64,000 nucleotides of DNA from Neospora caninum Liverpool (lineage: Eukaryota > Apicomplexa > Conoidasida > Eucoccidiorida > Sarcocystidae): assembly GCF_000208865.1 (NCBI RefSeq), contig NC_018391.1, positions 2,239,014-2,303,013 on the forward strand, in the 5' to 3' direction. Below the pieces are notes generated by a model. That model was not told the DNA's origin. It made no database searches and saw only the letters and a program-made list of their open reading frames with translations. The stretch's first letter is position 1. Each line of letters begins with the position of its first letter. The translations under genes and the position numbers were made by a program. Shown here in pieces: positions 1 through 13,792 of this stretch.

Positions 1-171
1 GCATCATCAGGATCTCATCCGCGAGGACGTTCGGGGTTGTCTCTCTTTGGGTGGGAGTGTTCTGTGTGGCAGGGGGAAACTCAGCGAGGTCACGTGCAAG
101 GCTGTCTGAAATCTAGAAGCAGCCTTCTTCTACAAGGAGGCGGGCGGTGGTGCGGCGACCGCGCTGCTTAC

Positions 172-3100
172 CGCTCTTGCTAACCCGTTCTGAACCGGCC
201 AAGTCAATAAGCGAAAGTTTTCCACTTGCGCGCTTTCCGGCCACAAGATCTTCGACTCGGACGATGACAGAGAAGATGAGATGCGATCGAGAAGATTCGG
301 CGTTCATTGCAGTGCCGCTAACGTGACGAGCGTCCAGGCCCCAGGCAAACGTTTTGGCAAGGGATTCCTTATCTGCAACCTTTTTTAGAGTTATTCCGGG
401 GATCATAACCATGCCCGTCGCGTCTTTCTTGATCTCGAGCGCCGGCGGAGTTTTCTTCTTTTCCTCAGGAAGAAGCAGGTCAATCAACTGAGATGGACGA
501 AGCGCCACACAGCAACTGGCATCTAAGGACCGCCTCTCTTTTTAAGTGTTTCGGTCACCAGCGCGCGTCTCACGAGGAATTGCCTTGCGTGTCGCACTCG
601 AGTGCGCGGCGGTCCAAAAGGGCGTACCTGGTTGTTGTAAAGCTCGCACATATACACCTCAGCTTCGTACTTGAACTTGCCTTTCTCGAAGCTGTTCAGG
701 GTGTCGAACAGATCGTTGATGGCTCTCGGAGCAATTCCCGGGTTGCCCGCTCCACCCTGGATCGTGAAGGTTTTACCGGACCCAGTTTGGCCGTATGCGA
801 AGATACACCTGAACCACCAAACGTTGTCAGCTCAGACCTCACGCGCTTGCAAGTGCGCCTCGCTGCCGTTACTCAACCTACCGTGATTCGTGCAGGACAC
901 ATCGCTGTGCACAAGGCATCCCCGTCTCCGTGGGGAAAAGGCCGTCTAAGGGCGAAAGTGTCCGTTGTAGTCGATCGCAATATGAGAGACTGTCAACTCT
1001 TTCAAGCGATCCAGTGGGGTAGCTGGGAAGACACAGCGTCAATCGCCTTAGCGGCAACGCGGCTGATCGATCCCATGAAACGGCAGCACGCCGCTGATGC
1101 CGAGACTTCCAACGGCATAATTGCGTGAGGCGGTGCGGCGGTCTCATCCCCCAAAGGCGACGCTGTCTATCCAGGGAGAACTTTTTCTCGCAGCTTTTTT
1201 TTTCGTACGCTCGGGCGCGGAGGTGCGTGCCCCCAAGTCGCCCAGGCGGGCGCAGTGTATTTGAAGGCTCGGTGGAGTGAGTGGCAATTCGTCTCCTAGC
1301 AGGGAGTGCGGGCAAACTCATCCGCGTAGTCTGCTGCGTTCGTTGCCCGGCGGCAAGGCGACCGATCTTTGCACCAGCCCCAGACCCAACCAAACGGTTA
1401 ACGACCGCATTGCACACCTACACGTTGAAGCCGTCGATGACCGACTGAATCAGGCGTTTGGTGTCTTCGTAAACCTCTTCCTGTGGTACATGCATCGCGA
1501 CAATAAGGAAGTGTGTCTAGAAAAGAAAGGGCGTGGGGCCGTGAAACCGGGATCTCCAGGTGTGAATGGAGGCTCCATACATACACGTGCGAGTGCTCTA
1601 GAACGACGTGTGCCTCAGGTGATACACCAGGCGAGACGCTACGTCCTCGGGTGACACGAGGGCGTTCTCCAGGGGAACAGAAGTGAACACTCTCCCGACA
1701 AAATAGACAGCCATCGCCCGGCGGCCCCGTGTGGCGCGGGATGCCACACGGGGACAACCATAAGCCTGTCGCATTCGAACGTTGCCTCCGCGCGTCATCC
1801 ACGGGACCGAAGAGTCGCCAAGCTTACCTGGGTGCACTCTGGAGGGAATGTTCTGTCGTACATGAATTCCTTGTCGCCCTGGAACACACCAACGAGCAGG
1901 GAGCGCGCAAAGCAGCGTGCAGAGTGCCGGAAACAGCCACATCTAGGTTCGCATCCTGACGAAGAAAATGCGTCCAATCTCCTGTGATGCGACTGCGGCT
2001 GGGACTTGCACCAGCTGAAGGCTTTGGTTGCCTTGTGGCACGTCTCTGGCTTTCCAGGTAAATGGTCAGTTAACTGGCCACATGGAACTGGTTAAGCCCA
2101 TGGTCTGGAGTGTGTGTAAACCGAAAGTTCGTGAGTATGCCGTGTGTGTGTGCAAGCGTTCGGAAACCGACTAAGGTGACAAGAGACTGTCTCTCTGCAG
2201 TTTGGTGATGAGGACACCCGTTTACGGTTTCTCTGTTGGGAGGTGTACAACTTCGTGGATTTTGGAGGCACACTCTAAGTGAGGTGATCAACAAAATTGG
2301 ATTTTCGAAGGAGTCTAGTACTCCGATATTCCGCACCTAAGCGTTCGCCCTTACTTTGGACGTAAGAACCTTAACGGAATACTCGTCGACAGGAAAGACA
2401 GACTGTTTGCATTGCTTCTCGATCTCGTATTTCGCCATGGGCCGAACTCTGCAGTACACGCGAATCTTGCCTTTCATGTCTTCGATTTCGTTATAATACT
2501 TTTTCCGCAGGAATTTCTCTTGCTGTTGAAGCCGCGAAAAGGTGGGGAAAGCGGCAGAGAACACGCAGAACACAGTGGAAGAAAGTGCTCCTAGCCAGTT
2601 GCTTCTCATCCGATTTCTGCTACTCACCAAAGAGCCTGACGTGAGAGCGCGTCGCTCCTGGCCAGAACGAATCCCGGCACGCTCCCCGGTGGCCTCGATT
2701 CGCAAGTCGACAGCGACCGCTGGTTTTGTAAGACGAAACACCCAACCACCATGTTCCTATTCCATGGCACCATCAGCAGTTAAACGTTTCCCACAGTGAC
2801 AAGTACGAGCGCCGGCGAGCCGGCTCACCTTGTAGCTTTCTTCAAGTTCGACCAGCTTAGCTTTCTGGTCCTTAGTCTCCACCCTCAGGGTCTCCACTTC
2901 AGCAGCAATCAGCTGAGCTACTCCCATCTGCTTCTTCATGTCCTGCACCACACCGGAAAAGAACCGCGAATAGTCACGCCCGTCAATCTATCATCAGGTT
3001 TGCGCAGGACGGCCGAGTACCCCGGTCCTTATGCGGCAACCGTGAGCAAACGAAGCGATGAAACAGCTGATCAACAGGTATCCGAGCTGCTGTCGCTACA

Positions 3101-6100
3101 CCATTCTCACGGGACAAACGCGGACATTCAGACATCCCTACATTGTTGCCTATTCCTCGGTTAAGTATGCTGAGAGCTTCTGATAGCTCAACGACAGGAC
3201 GCCCACTGTCGAGCACCATTTTTTGGATTAGGGAAGTGCCGCCCGCTTCGTTTCCTTAGTGGGGAAGACGCCGAGTTTTATACAGCCACGCTGCAGCACA
3301 GACTGGGACTCCCGTAACCTCATGCTAATGAGGTGTACCTGCTGCATCCGCGAAAAAAGGAGCACTACCCAGTATCTACAAACTAAGGGGTAACCGTGGA
3401 GTGTGGCTCCAGGCGGGGGGGGGGGGGGGATGGAGGCCATTTACACCAGCCAGAAGACGGCTGATTACCTGGGTAAGTTCCAGAGTCCCCGTGGCACGGT
3501 CTCACCTCAGTTTCCTTCTTCAGGCCGTCGCGTTCCTTCGAGGCTTCTTTCAACTGCTTGTCTGTTGCATCCAGGGCGGTCTCCGCGTTAACAGCTCGTT
3601 CAGTCAGCTTTTGCACCTGGTTTTCCAGTTTCTTTAACTCCATGCCGCTCCCCTATTTCAAGACGCGAAGAAAAATACCGACTCTGCCACCGCTGGAAAC
3701 GGACGCAGGAAAAAGGCTCCGGCCCGACGGCAACGGATTTGTGTTTCCCTAGACTACGCAAGCGATGCGGGAGAAGGTGAGAGCCCGAAGGAAAAGCAGA
3801 AAATACGTTCTTCGGCTGCTTGGTGCCAGAGTGTCGTCAGCGGCTGCCGCGCAGCGCATCACAAGACAGTAGGGACAGAGCCGTTCAAAGCCGTGCCGGT
3901 GGATCATGAGATACATCAAGCTAAGGAGACGGAACTTAATGCAAAAACCCCTATGCGCTGTCTCCTGCGATTTCCTTTTCACCAGCAAACACCGTCCCCG
4001 CAAAGGCGACGAGGGCCCGTCGGACATCAGACCAGTTTTTCTTTTCAATTTGGGCACTGTAGATGCACGGCACGCACCTTGGAGCTCTTAGACAGCTCCA
4101 GTTCGAACTGCTTCTGTTGTTTCCGGTTTTCCGCCTCCGCATCCTTGAGCTTCATCTCAAGTTCCTTCACTCTCTGCTCGTCGCCGCCGCCCCTTTTTTG
4201 AGCCGTTTCCAACTCTCGAATTCTCTTCTTCATCGGCTCCACTTGTGATTCAAGCTGGGAAGACATTCCGACAAAGGTTGTGAAACGCGTTCGGTTAAGC
4301 GCTATAGGGTTTACAGTGACCACCCATGAGTGCGCCGGTGTCTGCGTGGACACAAGGGGGTTTCGCTGCCATGTTTGCAGTCTTGTTGGCACCATACACG
4401 GCGATGAGCAGTTCGCTCCGCGTTTACGCGCAGAGTGCGCTGTTCCCCGCCTGGACAGACAAACGTTTGGAGTCCGACACAGCAAACCCTCCACTGCAGG
4501 CCCGAAACACCCTACCGCTTTATTCTTCTGCTGCAGTTGTTGTACCATCTTCGCAGCAGTTCCGTCGCCTGGACAGCGCAGTGCACACGAAAACACTTTT
4601 TCCACTTTGCATCTACTGAGACTATAGAGTGGATGCCACGCACGCTCGAGAGCCATATAGTCGCTGAGCGGGTGTAACGCTATCCCGACAACGTCTGTGG
4701 AAGCCGGTCTCCACCAGGAAAGAGCGGAAAAGCAAATCTTTCAACGAGGGCGGGATCCGCTGCGCGAGAGCTGCCTTACTAGCCTTCGCAGAGCCTATGG
4801 CTGCAACGGCTGCCGCCCCGCCGCCTTTCGCTGTTTCTTCTACGCATACCACCAACTGCATTTGGAGCTGGGATGTTCCACACACAAAAAACCAAACCAG
4901 AGCATAGACTGCGGTTGATGGGAAGACGGGCATCTTCGAACCGACATCAAGTCCTCCTAATTTGAGGCTCAGCACGCGTTTGGCGTCGAGGGCCTTCCTT
5001 CAGACAATCTGTCTCTATAACAGGAGAAATCCACCTGATGTCGGCAAGAGAAAGGCACTAGAGTCTCTACCTGCTCGTTCTCATTCTTCAGAGACTCCAC
5101 TTGTCTCTCCAGCTCCTCGACTGTCCGTGATATGTCCTGAATGAGCAGCGGGTCCACCCCAGCGCCGTCACGCGGAGCATCTTCTTGAAGCTGCATCCAC
5201 ATGCCAAATGCGTTTTCCACAGGAAACGGAACTCGATGACCACGCCGAAGAGACGGACACAGGCTTCGTGAAACGGCCTGTGCTTCATTCCAGTGTCTCC
5301 CTCTGGAGTCCAAATCCCTCCAGCAGATCCGGTCGGGGTAATACCAATCACAGGCGAGGCCAGTCTCTCGTGCTACGAACGCTGTGAGACGTTCGGTTGC
5401 GTCTTTGGTACCCGATCGAAATCGCCTGCAGCGTCCTCACGACCAGCTTTTCTGCGGAGAATCATATTCTCTGCGCGGAGCACAGTGAGCTCGTTCTGAA
5501 GTTTCTGGACCTCCTCGCCGCTGGAACTGGATCCAGCGGCGCTGGGACTTTGAGCGGCTTCGCGTGCCGCCTGGAGATCGGCGATTTCTTTCTCGTATTT
5601 CTCGATTCGCGCTTGCGTTTCTGGTCCGCATGCATCCTTCAGAACCTGGTTCTCGTGTTCGAGTGATCCTGCCCTTTTCTCATGGTAGTCGGACACCACA
5701 CGAGCGGACAGTTGCTGGAGAAAAAGCGCGACTTGTTCCCGGGTGTTGTCTCGGAGAACCAGTCGAACCATAATAAGAAGATCGCCCATTTTCTCGACTA
5801 GGGCGTCGTTGACTGAAGCGTCGAATGGACCGCTCTCTGCTCGAGTGATCTCTTCCATGAGCCTCTTTATCTTTTCCCCCACTTCTTTCTGACACCGACG
5901 GCCTGCGTCCAGCTCCTCTTGAGTTGCGTCGAGCACCTTCTGCAGTTCCGCCATCTTAGATGCCCACTGCGCTGCCTCACACATTCAGATACAACACGGG
6001 CCAGGATAGCGACGGCTCTGGTGAGGGCGCCTGCTGCCTATCAGATCCCTCCAGAGAGGCAGTTTCCGTGCAGCGTCTACCGTTGCGTGGCCGTCCAGTT

Positions 6101-9100
6101 AGGATCAGAGTCATCTGTCGCCGCTCTAGACAGTGACGTCGAAGCAAATCGGCCCGTATAGGTTTGGCTGCCGCCGTCCTTATGACAGAAGTGCTTCGCC
6201 CCTCGAGGCCTGCGGCGACCTGCGGCGAACGCTGAACTGTAGATGGCGCCAACAGAGGAAGACTCTTTTTACTCAGCCTCGTACGCCTCGCTTGAAGTTG
6301 CCTTTTATCCTCATAGGTTAAGGACGGATGCTAAATGTCTATCATACTTAATTGGATTAATCTTCTTACGAGACCACGGACGCAGCGAGAGGCCCGACCC
6401 ATGCCGTAGCCTCCCAGACCCAATGAAAAGGAGTTTCGTGTTTTGCTGAACTTCCGGAGGAAAAAGCAGAGAGAGGCAGTTTCCCTACCGTCTAGTTCCT
6501 GGAGATCTCTCGGCATTTGTTCCTTGAACGCCTGTAATTTCGTGTCAAAACTGTCCTTCAAGTCTTTGTACTGAGCCTCGAAATACTCCATTTGGGTTTT
6601 GTATTCCAGCACTGTGGTTCGCAGCACAGTGAGCTTGTTTAAAGCTCTTTTCTTCACTTCGTTGACCTGAAAGCATTCGCACACCAGGAGAGGTCCCAAA
6701 TTATGGTGGACATGTATATACGGGGATATTTCCAGGTGAGTTTCTCTTACGGCGATCTTTTCCGTCGTCAGAGTGACGATATGTTTGTATCCAATTGAGA
6801 AGTGGGCGGTGTCGCAGGAGCGGAGGACTCAGACCACGGGACCGGTTTTTCATGTGTTTCCTCCCCTGCTACGGTTACGATGCCCTTCAGTGCATTTTCC
6901 CCTTTGAGCTGGTCAGCGTCGAGTCGAGCTGGACTTTGTTCGGAGTGCCGATGATGGCAGTTCAAATTCACTTCTGTGAACAATCGAGGAGCGAACCTGA
7001 AATTCGCAGCGTTTCTTCAGCTTTTGATCTAGAATCCGAAAGTTCCACTCCATCTCGGTGATCGCGTCAATGCTCTACAAGAACACATAGAAAGGCACAC
7101 GTTTTACACGATACCTTTACCAGGTTGTGCAAAGACAGGCCACAGACAACTTGCCATCTTAAGCGGAGCTGCGTTGACGAACAGGACAAAACGTATGGTC
7201 GGGTAGAACTTTAACAAAGTCATAGGTTCTCACGAACCATCTTTCACGGTAGGTGGCACTTGCTGAACGGACCGGTCTTAATGTGTAAGGCCGAAGGATT
7301 CATTATCCTGCTGAGAGCGAAGGATTATCTCGCTTTCGAGGCCTCCGTACACGCTTATGTGAAGAAAATTGTTCAAGTACTTGTGTGTTGTCAAGCATGT
7401 AAGACACGCCAGGGAGACGTCCACAGGAAGGAGGGCGGTGACAGCGAATCAACAGTTCACACACCTGTCTCTTCATCTTTTCCATGTCATCTACGATGAC
7501 TTGAATGAATTCCTTCAGCCTATCGAAAGGTACAAACCGTTTTTGTTCCTTCACGACGATGCCATTCTCCTCCAGTTCGACGGCATCGAAAACACGGCCC
7601 CCGGAAAAGGTCACTACTCGGAGTTTATCAAGCCTGCTCAGATCTATGCCTGGGGAAAAACACACGACAGAACAACCTAGAAAACGTCACCGGAGATGCT
7701 GTGGATTTTGCAGATACGGTCACCCAGGCCGGCTCGCCTGTGATATCTGCGTTGAGAATGGTACACACGTTGGACCCTGACACCACACACTGGGTTCAAA
7801 GAGCGCTGGATTCCTTGGTAGTCCCTCCCAAGTTTAAACAAAGATCAAGAAACGGACTACAACACGTAACGTTTTCAAAGCATGACGCAGCTGCGGCGTT
7901 GATGAAGACACACACCACACATGATAGCCTTCACGTTGCGTCTACTGAACAGTATGGACACGGCGGGTTGGGTGCCGCGCACGAGGTTGCTGACACTCAA
8001 GCGTGTGTGCTGGCATAAATAAGGGCTCTTAAGGTCTCCGGATATTGCACATTGCACAGAAATCCATGGCTCCGCTAGGCAGTACCGTAGTCTATGCCGT
8101 CATCCTTTAGGAGGGACTCGAAGAAGGTCGGTCGTTTGGCGTTTGCTCGGCCCTCTATTTCTGCCAAGTCGGAGGTTACGACGACTTTCACAGTGGGGCG
8201 TGGAGGTTGGAGTTGCGCAGCTGCTGAGAGAATACTGGGAGATTGCTGTCTTCCGCCCCCTGCAACGTTTGCACTTGCCTTTGCACTTGATCCACGGGTG
8301 CCATCATCCCCGCCGAAATGTTCTACAGGCCTGACGCCGTTCACCAACTTCGGCGAGGGGGTTGGATTCTCGCTACCGCCATCGGGTATTTGACCTGGGA
8401 CTGAAGTAAGATGCACATTTTATGAAAATGGAGATTGAGATCCGAACACAGCGTCGGTGATATTTGGACGACCAGTTTGGTTGGGGTGGTCATGTGTAGC
8501 ACTGGTTCTCGATTTCTCAGACTGCGGTCAGCAGGTCTCTCTTACATTTCTTACTTGCGTTTTCTTGGTCTTCACTATAGTCTTCTTGGGGGGAAAGTGC
8601 GCCCGCAAGCTCATCTTCGAAGACACCAGGAGAGGCCCAGTGTGCAGATCCAAGGTTGTCGTTCCCTGCGTCGCCGCACACGGGATCGACAATCGTTACC
8701 CGGTGCTCAGAATGTTTTTGCCCATGGGACTTCCGGGTCTGAAGAGGAGGCGAATGCTGCTCGAGTTTCGGTTCTTCCGTCTGCCGCTTATGGCCGACGT
8801 GGTCCGGAAGATACGCCTCCAGAACTGACTCTGTTCGAGAGCTCTGCTTTCTTCGACTGCCTGCTACCGGATCTCCTGAGCCGAGCAGATCGAGTGCTTC
8901 ATCTGTTGACCCAAACCGACTTGTTATGTTCTCATCCCTGACTGCCCCTTCATTCGTATAAGCCGTCGCCTCTGCAACAGAGCCTTGTCGCCTTCCACTG
9001 GAAACAGGTTCTGTCTGTTCCCGTGGCTCAGCAACTTCAATGGAATCGTTCCAGCTGCTCAGTTGGTGAGCACCTGAGTAAAGGAAGGCCTCTGCATCCA

Positions 9101-10158
9101 CTTCGTTGCTAGCGTGAACAGGAGCTTCCAACCCAACAAGGCTACCTCCTGTAACCGATGGAAGACGGTCCTTGTCACCACTGCATTCCGCCGTTGTGTG
9201 ATCTCCGGGCTCCCTACGCTGGGGCAGCTGGTTCCCGTCCGCGCTCGTACGTCGAGAAGGCTCACGAAAACTGTTTTCATCTGTCGCCTGTTCCCTCGAT
9301 TCTGAGGCCACAGTGATTGACTCGCGTGGCTGGCTCCCCGGCATACCGTACGACCGGCCATCCGCATCACCGCCTGGTGCAAACGGGTGTTCTTCAGACA
9401 CTTGAGTGTATCCAGCCTTGTCCAGGGTCCCTCTTTTCGACTCCATCGTTTGACCGGAAACACCCTCTGTGGTAGGAGCGCTTCCGGGACGTAGTGACAT
9501 CCGGTCTTCTTCATCCCCAGGTCCATCGTCAATTCCGGCAAACGATACCCGCCGACCAGCCGCGCTTACGGTAGGATCTGAAGGTATCTGTGCTGGCTGC
9601 TGCGTCCACAGTATCCGGCATCAAGGCAGAACGAGAGTAAGTTACGGGTTAATGTGTGGCCTACAGAGAGCCGTGGTAATATTTGAAATGTGTCCTGTAA
9701 GGAATGGGAAAGGCTAACCAGTCGACTGGGGGAGCAGCCGGTCACCTAGATAGTACGCGCCGCTTGGGTGTGGTATGGTTCATAAACGCTCTGGTAGCTC
9801 GTCTCTCTACAAATAACAGGGTGCTCTGCTGATTGCTGACAAGGCGTCCAGCGTGCCAAGTTACCTCTGCCATAGACGAGGGTGCTTCTGGGTCTTCTGC
9901 CTCCCTGTCATCACCTCTTCATTAAACACCGCAGCGCACATTGTTGCAATCGAGGTGAGAGAGCGTCAGTTCATCTACCAGCCTGTCTGCTTCGATTTGC
10001 TCATGATATGTTCGATCATCTTGTATAAAGCTGTGCACGGGAAAAATAATGGCACTGAAGAGGCAAAACCTCACCTCAATCCTGCCGCTGCTGCTTCGTC
10101 GTTCTCCATTTTGTGCTTCTGTGAGTGCAGTTGCAGTCCCGGTACACTCGTTCAGCAT
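172..10158 (-). CDS. Kinesin-14-type protein with C-terminal motor, 3' end beyond the left edge
   Basis: A microtubule motor with the motor domain at its C terminus. The proposed start is the ATG at 10158. Exons on the complement are 10075-10158, 8546/8555 to about 9577-9599, 8086-8400, 7465-7649, 6997-7074, 6489-6666, 5412-5971, 5071-5190, 4078-4254, 3506-3652, 2829-2942, 2355-2522, 1828-1878, 1422-1480, 628-808 and 172-487, about 1,259 codons; phases agree at every junction. The first ~480 residues look disordered and charged, followed by a long discontinuous coiled coil (exons at 7649-2829). The neck/motor start reads NEIEDMKGKIRVYCRVRP, as in KCBP and other kinesin-14s. The P-loop FAYGQTGSGKTF lies near 790-750, NAESSRSH (switch I) near 310 and LIDLAGSER (switch II) near 200. 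The donor at 172 leaves the last part of the motor outside the window. A further alanine-rich exon near 4720-4900 is possible. The first exon and the 9577-9599 acceptor are the weakest calls. Minus-end directionality is family inference. Confidence 0.85.
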
Positions 10159-11234
10159 ATGAGATGTCCCGACTCTGGCTCCGTTTCGGAATCGTGGAGA
10201 GGAATTTAGTCACGCTTGGATCCAGCTAAGCTAAGCTGCATTCGCCGTCGAGCGGCTGCAGTCAGAATATACTCTGGAAGTTGGGGCTCCTGCTACAACG
10301 AATTGGATACGGGTTGACAGACACTGAAGAATCGCGATTTGTACTGCCCTTCGACTGAGCATTCTCTATTGGAAGTCATGCTTGGACCCCCCGGAAGCTT
10401 AACCAGCATGCAAGAACGGCTTAGTATGCAGCTTCCTTCATATTCTGTTTTTCAGGGAGCCCTCTCGAAAAAAACTCTGGCGGGTGAAATCACGGACCTG
10501 CGTCTAGGCATGATTCTCAACGAACCCAAATGCCCGGACATCACAACTTTCAGTTAATTAACGACGTCAGCTGGCTGCGAACAGCTGTAGCGACCTACCT
10601 ACCGAAAATGCCTACGTGAGTTGCCTCCTTTTCGAACACAGTGCTCTGCATGCAGAACACAGTCAAAAACCCTTGTGAGTGCCGCCGTCGAACAGGGGTT
10701 GGGCACAACAAGAGTTATTTCTCAGCGATCATCGCCGCTTCCGTACTCTGCAGTTGCGATGATGGTCACCAAATTACCTTTTGCCTCACTCCTGCTCAAG
10801 CCCAAGGCACGTGGTGCCAGCATCCGAACCACGTACTGCCCAGATTGCGCGACAACGTCGTGTCAGCAAACTCATCATTAAACCAGCCATAGTCCGGCGC
10901 CAATAGAACCGCCGCCAAACTCCGTTTCTTCTGATTTTAGCTCCGGCCTAGGGCACCGCGAGTCCTCGCAGGGATATTCCGTAGGGGTGGGCACCGTGGG
11001 CGCAAAAAAAACTGCACACCTATCTGCCCAATGCACTCAACGGAAGAGGGGAGCTGGATACACGCACGCAGTCGGTTATTGTGCCACTAAATAAAAACAA
11101 CAAGGCTCTGCTGTTTTTCGCTTGACTGGATACGTGACAGCGCTTGCTCCCATAGAGGCCGCCGAGCGCTGCCTCCGGGCGGAATAGCGTATTCTGTCTA
11201 AATCTGGGGTTGAGCTGTTCGGATTCGTGGCAGC
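10159..11234. promoter_or_regulatory. Intergenic region between divergent kinesin and dynein light chain genes
   Basis: This stretch of 1,076 nt lies between the start codons of two head-to-head microtubule genes and must hold both 5' leaders and promoters. Only short open frames occur (for example 10339-10557 and 10621-10892) and none resembles a protein. No TATA-like box could be identified with confidence. Confidence 0.5.
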
Positions 11235-12688
11235 ATGAAGTCGTCTGGAGGGACTACGTGCGCGAAGGCGATACAGCTCTTCGAAGAAAAAACCGGTTAG
11301 TGCTCATACAAGGTCGATCTGTCGCATTTTTCTCTCCCATCTTGCACGGTTCTCTTGAAGTGAACGCCAGATTGTCCAGACTTGGGGTGCCTGGTGAAGC
11401 AGCATAAAACACGCACTACTTCGCCCAGCTATCCTTCCGGCCGTTACCGTTTTGCGTTTGGGCGACTATCATCCCCGTACCCTTGTTATGCTCTGTATGT
11501 CGACACCACTTCAGGCGCGACGGCTGCCGAAGCAGAAGAAGTTAAACTGATCTGCATGTTACCACCGATCGAAAAAATGGATAATTCTCTGAACACCTTG
11601 ACAGCATGTCGACATCTCTCCCTTTCAACAAATTGCATCGAGAAGATGATAAACCTGCCAAATCTAAGTAGGATCTTTGCATCTACGCCTCTCTTCTATA
11701 GTTGGCAGTGGGGGACGAACATCGCGAGTCGGGTAACCAGCTGCTAGACAGAACTATTTTTTGCCTACACTTTACACGCTGTCTTTTCAGAAGAACCTGA
11801 GATGGTCCTTAAAGACAAGCGTTACGCTCAGTACGCTATGGATGGTGTGTACAGAGAACCTGCAGATTCTTTCCCTTGCTCGAAACCAAATTAAGCGTAT
11901 TAGCGGGCTGGAGGAAATTGGCCAGACTTTACGAGAGCTCTGGTTGTCCTACAATCAGATAGAAAGACTCGATGGCCTGCAACCGTGTGTGAAACTCGAG
12001 GTCCTGTACATGTCTAATAACAGAGTGAAAGGATGGGAAGAGGTAGAAAAGCTAGTAAGTTGGCTAGCTCTGCGTTTTATTGGAAAGAGGGTTGCAACGG
12101 TAACAGTCATTCAGTGTCAGAAAAAAACGTATCGACACACATTCGTGGCGTTCTTGGCGCGAGGTCGCACAGGAGGTCACACTCAGGCAACTAGCGATCG
12201 CCTGTCTCTAGGAGAGCATTCCCAGAATCAAGAGATCCACCTGCCGTGACTGAGGATTTTCTGTTTCGTACCTGTTTGCTGATGTGCACATCAGGCCGCT
12301 CTCCCTACCATTGTAAATGTGCTCTTCAAGGGGAATCCTTTTTATGAAACAGTTGTAAGGAAAGCTGTTGGGTAGAAACATGCTCGATCTCATAGTCCGG
12401 CGTAGGGTTAGTGGCAAAGCGTTCGCTCTTACGCTCCTGATCGGTAGGGTCAGTGCCACAACGTTGGGTCAGGCCATTGCTTCTCAGGATGATGTACGCT
12501 CGCAAATGCTCCGGCGGTTACCGAAACTAGCAACACTGGACGGAGAGACGGTAAGAAGACTTTCTGCTAGCGCATGCATGCTCTGACGTCAAGGTCAGCC
12601 GAATACGAGTTTTCTAGTTTGCCCCTTGTTCATACGCTGTGAGCAGGTAACTGAAGACATGAGAGAAAAAGCAATGGGAATGCCATAG
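11235..12688 (+). CDS. DNAL1: Outer-arm dynein light chain 1 (LC1), leucine-rich-repeat protein
   Basis: Predicted to bind the dynein heavy-chain motor head of the flagellar outer arm, as LC1 does in other eukaryotes. Exons are 11235-11295, 11515-11667, 11855-12054, 12295-12354, 12473-12550 and 12647-12688, giving 197 aa (animal LC1 is about 190). All junctions are in phase. Signature stretches are [20 protein letters not shown] (around residues 34-53), [11 protein letters not shown], then the repeats [35 protein letters not shown] and [20 protein letters not shown]. The C-terminal cap is [10 protein letters not shown] followed by [19 protein letters not shown]. In a coccidian only the male microgamete is flagellated, so stage-restricted expression is likely (inference). 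The gene is head to head with the kinesin at 172-10158. Confidence 0.93.
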
Positions 12689-13792
12689 AATTTTCTCCAG
12701 AAGCCAATCTTGAGCGAAGAGGTGCCTGTGCAGTCTCTGCTGCCTTATCTACTGTCAACCTGTACCGCGTTTCGAGTGCATAAATGAGAATCGAAATCGA
12801 AACCTTCGTTACTCCGTTTTGTGGCATTCGCGTTGTCACTGGATGGAAACATTTGATACTGCGTCTCCTGCTTTTCCATGTCCGCTGAGTCTCGAGTTTC
12901 TGACGTTTTCTTCTCCCTCTTTCCAGCAAATCGTATTGTACCGGATTCTGAACATTTCTAGTCTTACCAATGGCTGCTGAACCTCTCACTTCTTTAAACT
13001 CTCTGTTTAGTTGAGTGGCTAACTCGATGGTGTGACTGGCCGGTAGGCGGATGGAGGCAACAGGTCCTGCAGTGATACTTCATCGGTGCTCCGAGTCGAG
13101 CTGCATCGACTGTCTAGAGTGGAACACGCCAGAAGACAGGTGCCTTTGGCTGCTCGAAATTACAGGTTTATTGGGCAAGTGATTCTTGTTGACGTTGCCT
13201 TTTCCACTCTCGCGGTATGTACCAGCTGTAATTAGTGGCGGAAAACCAGAGATCCGTCGTTTTTTAAGGACCAGCACGACCAGCGGCCTCACTGAGGAGC
13301 ACTGCACTGCATCTTTGAGAAGAGTTTTTTATTTTACAGTTCCTCTACCGTGCGGTGGTCAACTGACAACATATTGCCTGACTGCGATGCTCAGACACAC
13401 CGTCACGAAAATCATGTGGGAGACAGGATAAATCACGCGCTTGGTAGATCAAGAAAAAGCAGAGTAGCGGATGAAACCAGTTTTGCCATCTTCCCTGACA
13501 CCGGATGACACACTATGACCGAAATCCTACGCATGTTTAACTTCCATTCACCGTAGTGTATATACACCATAATTTCAGACCAGGGGAGCTGCTTCGTTGC
13601 TTTTGGCAAGTCAGCCATATGAATCAAAATCTATCTACACTAACATCAAGTATACATCTAACAACTGTTTTCTGCCTTGCGCTCTTAATACCTCCAAAGG
13701 TTCAAGACACAGCATCAGAAAGTCCATTCGACAAGGCCTGGCAGTCTAGCTCCATTCAACCTTGCGTTAACGCTATTTTTGCTCGTGACACA
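12689..13792. other. Intergenic region between LC1 and the CENP-B-like gene
   Basis: This 1.1 kb holds the 3' end of LC1 and the leader of the next gene on the same strand. The reading frame of the downstream gene stays open upstream to about 13556, but with a GTG rather than an ATG there, so a 5' exon cannot be excluded. Nothing else was recognised. Confidence 0.4.

Noticed and set aside
4622..4975. Alanine-rich minus frame as an extra kinesin exon
   Set aside because: Flanking exons already join in phase, and the only compatible donor (GTGGAG) is weak. Left as a possibility, not in the model.
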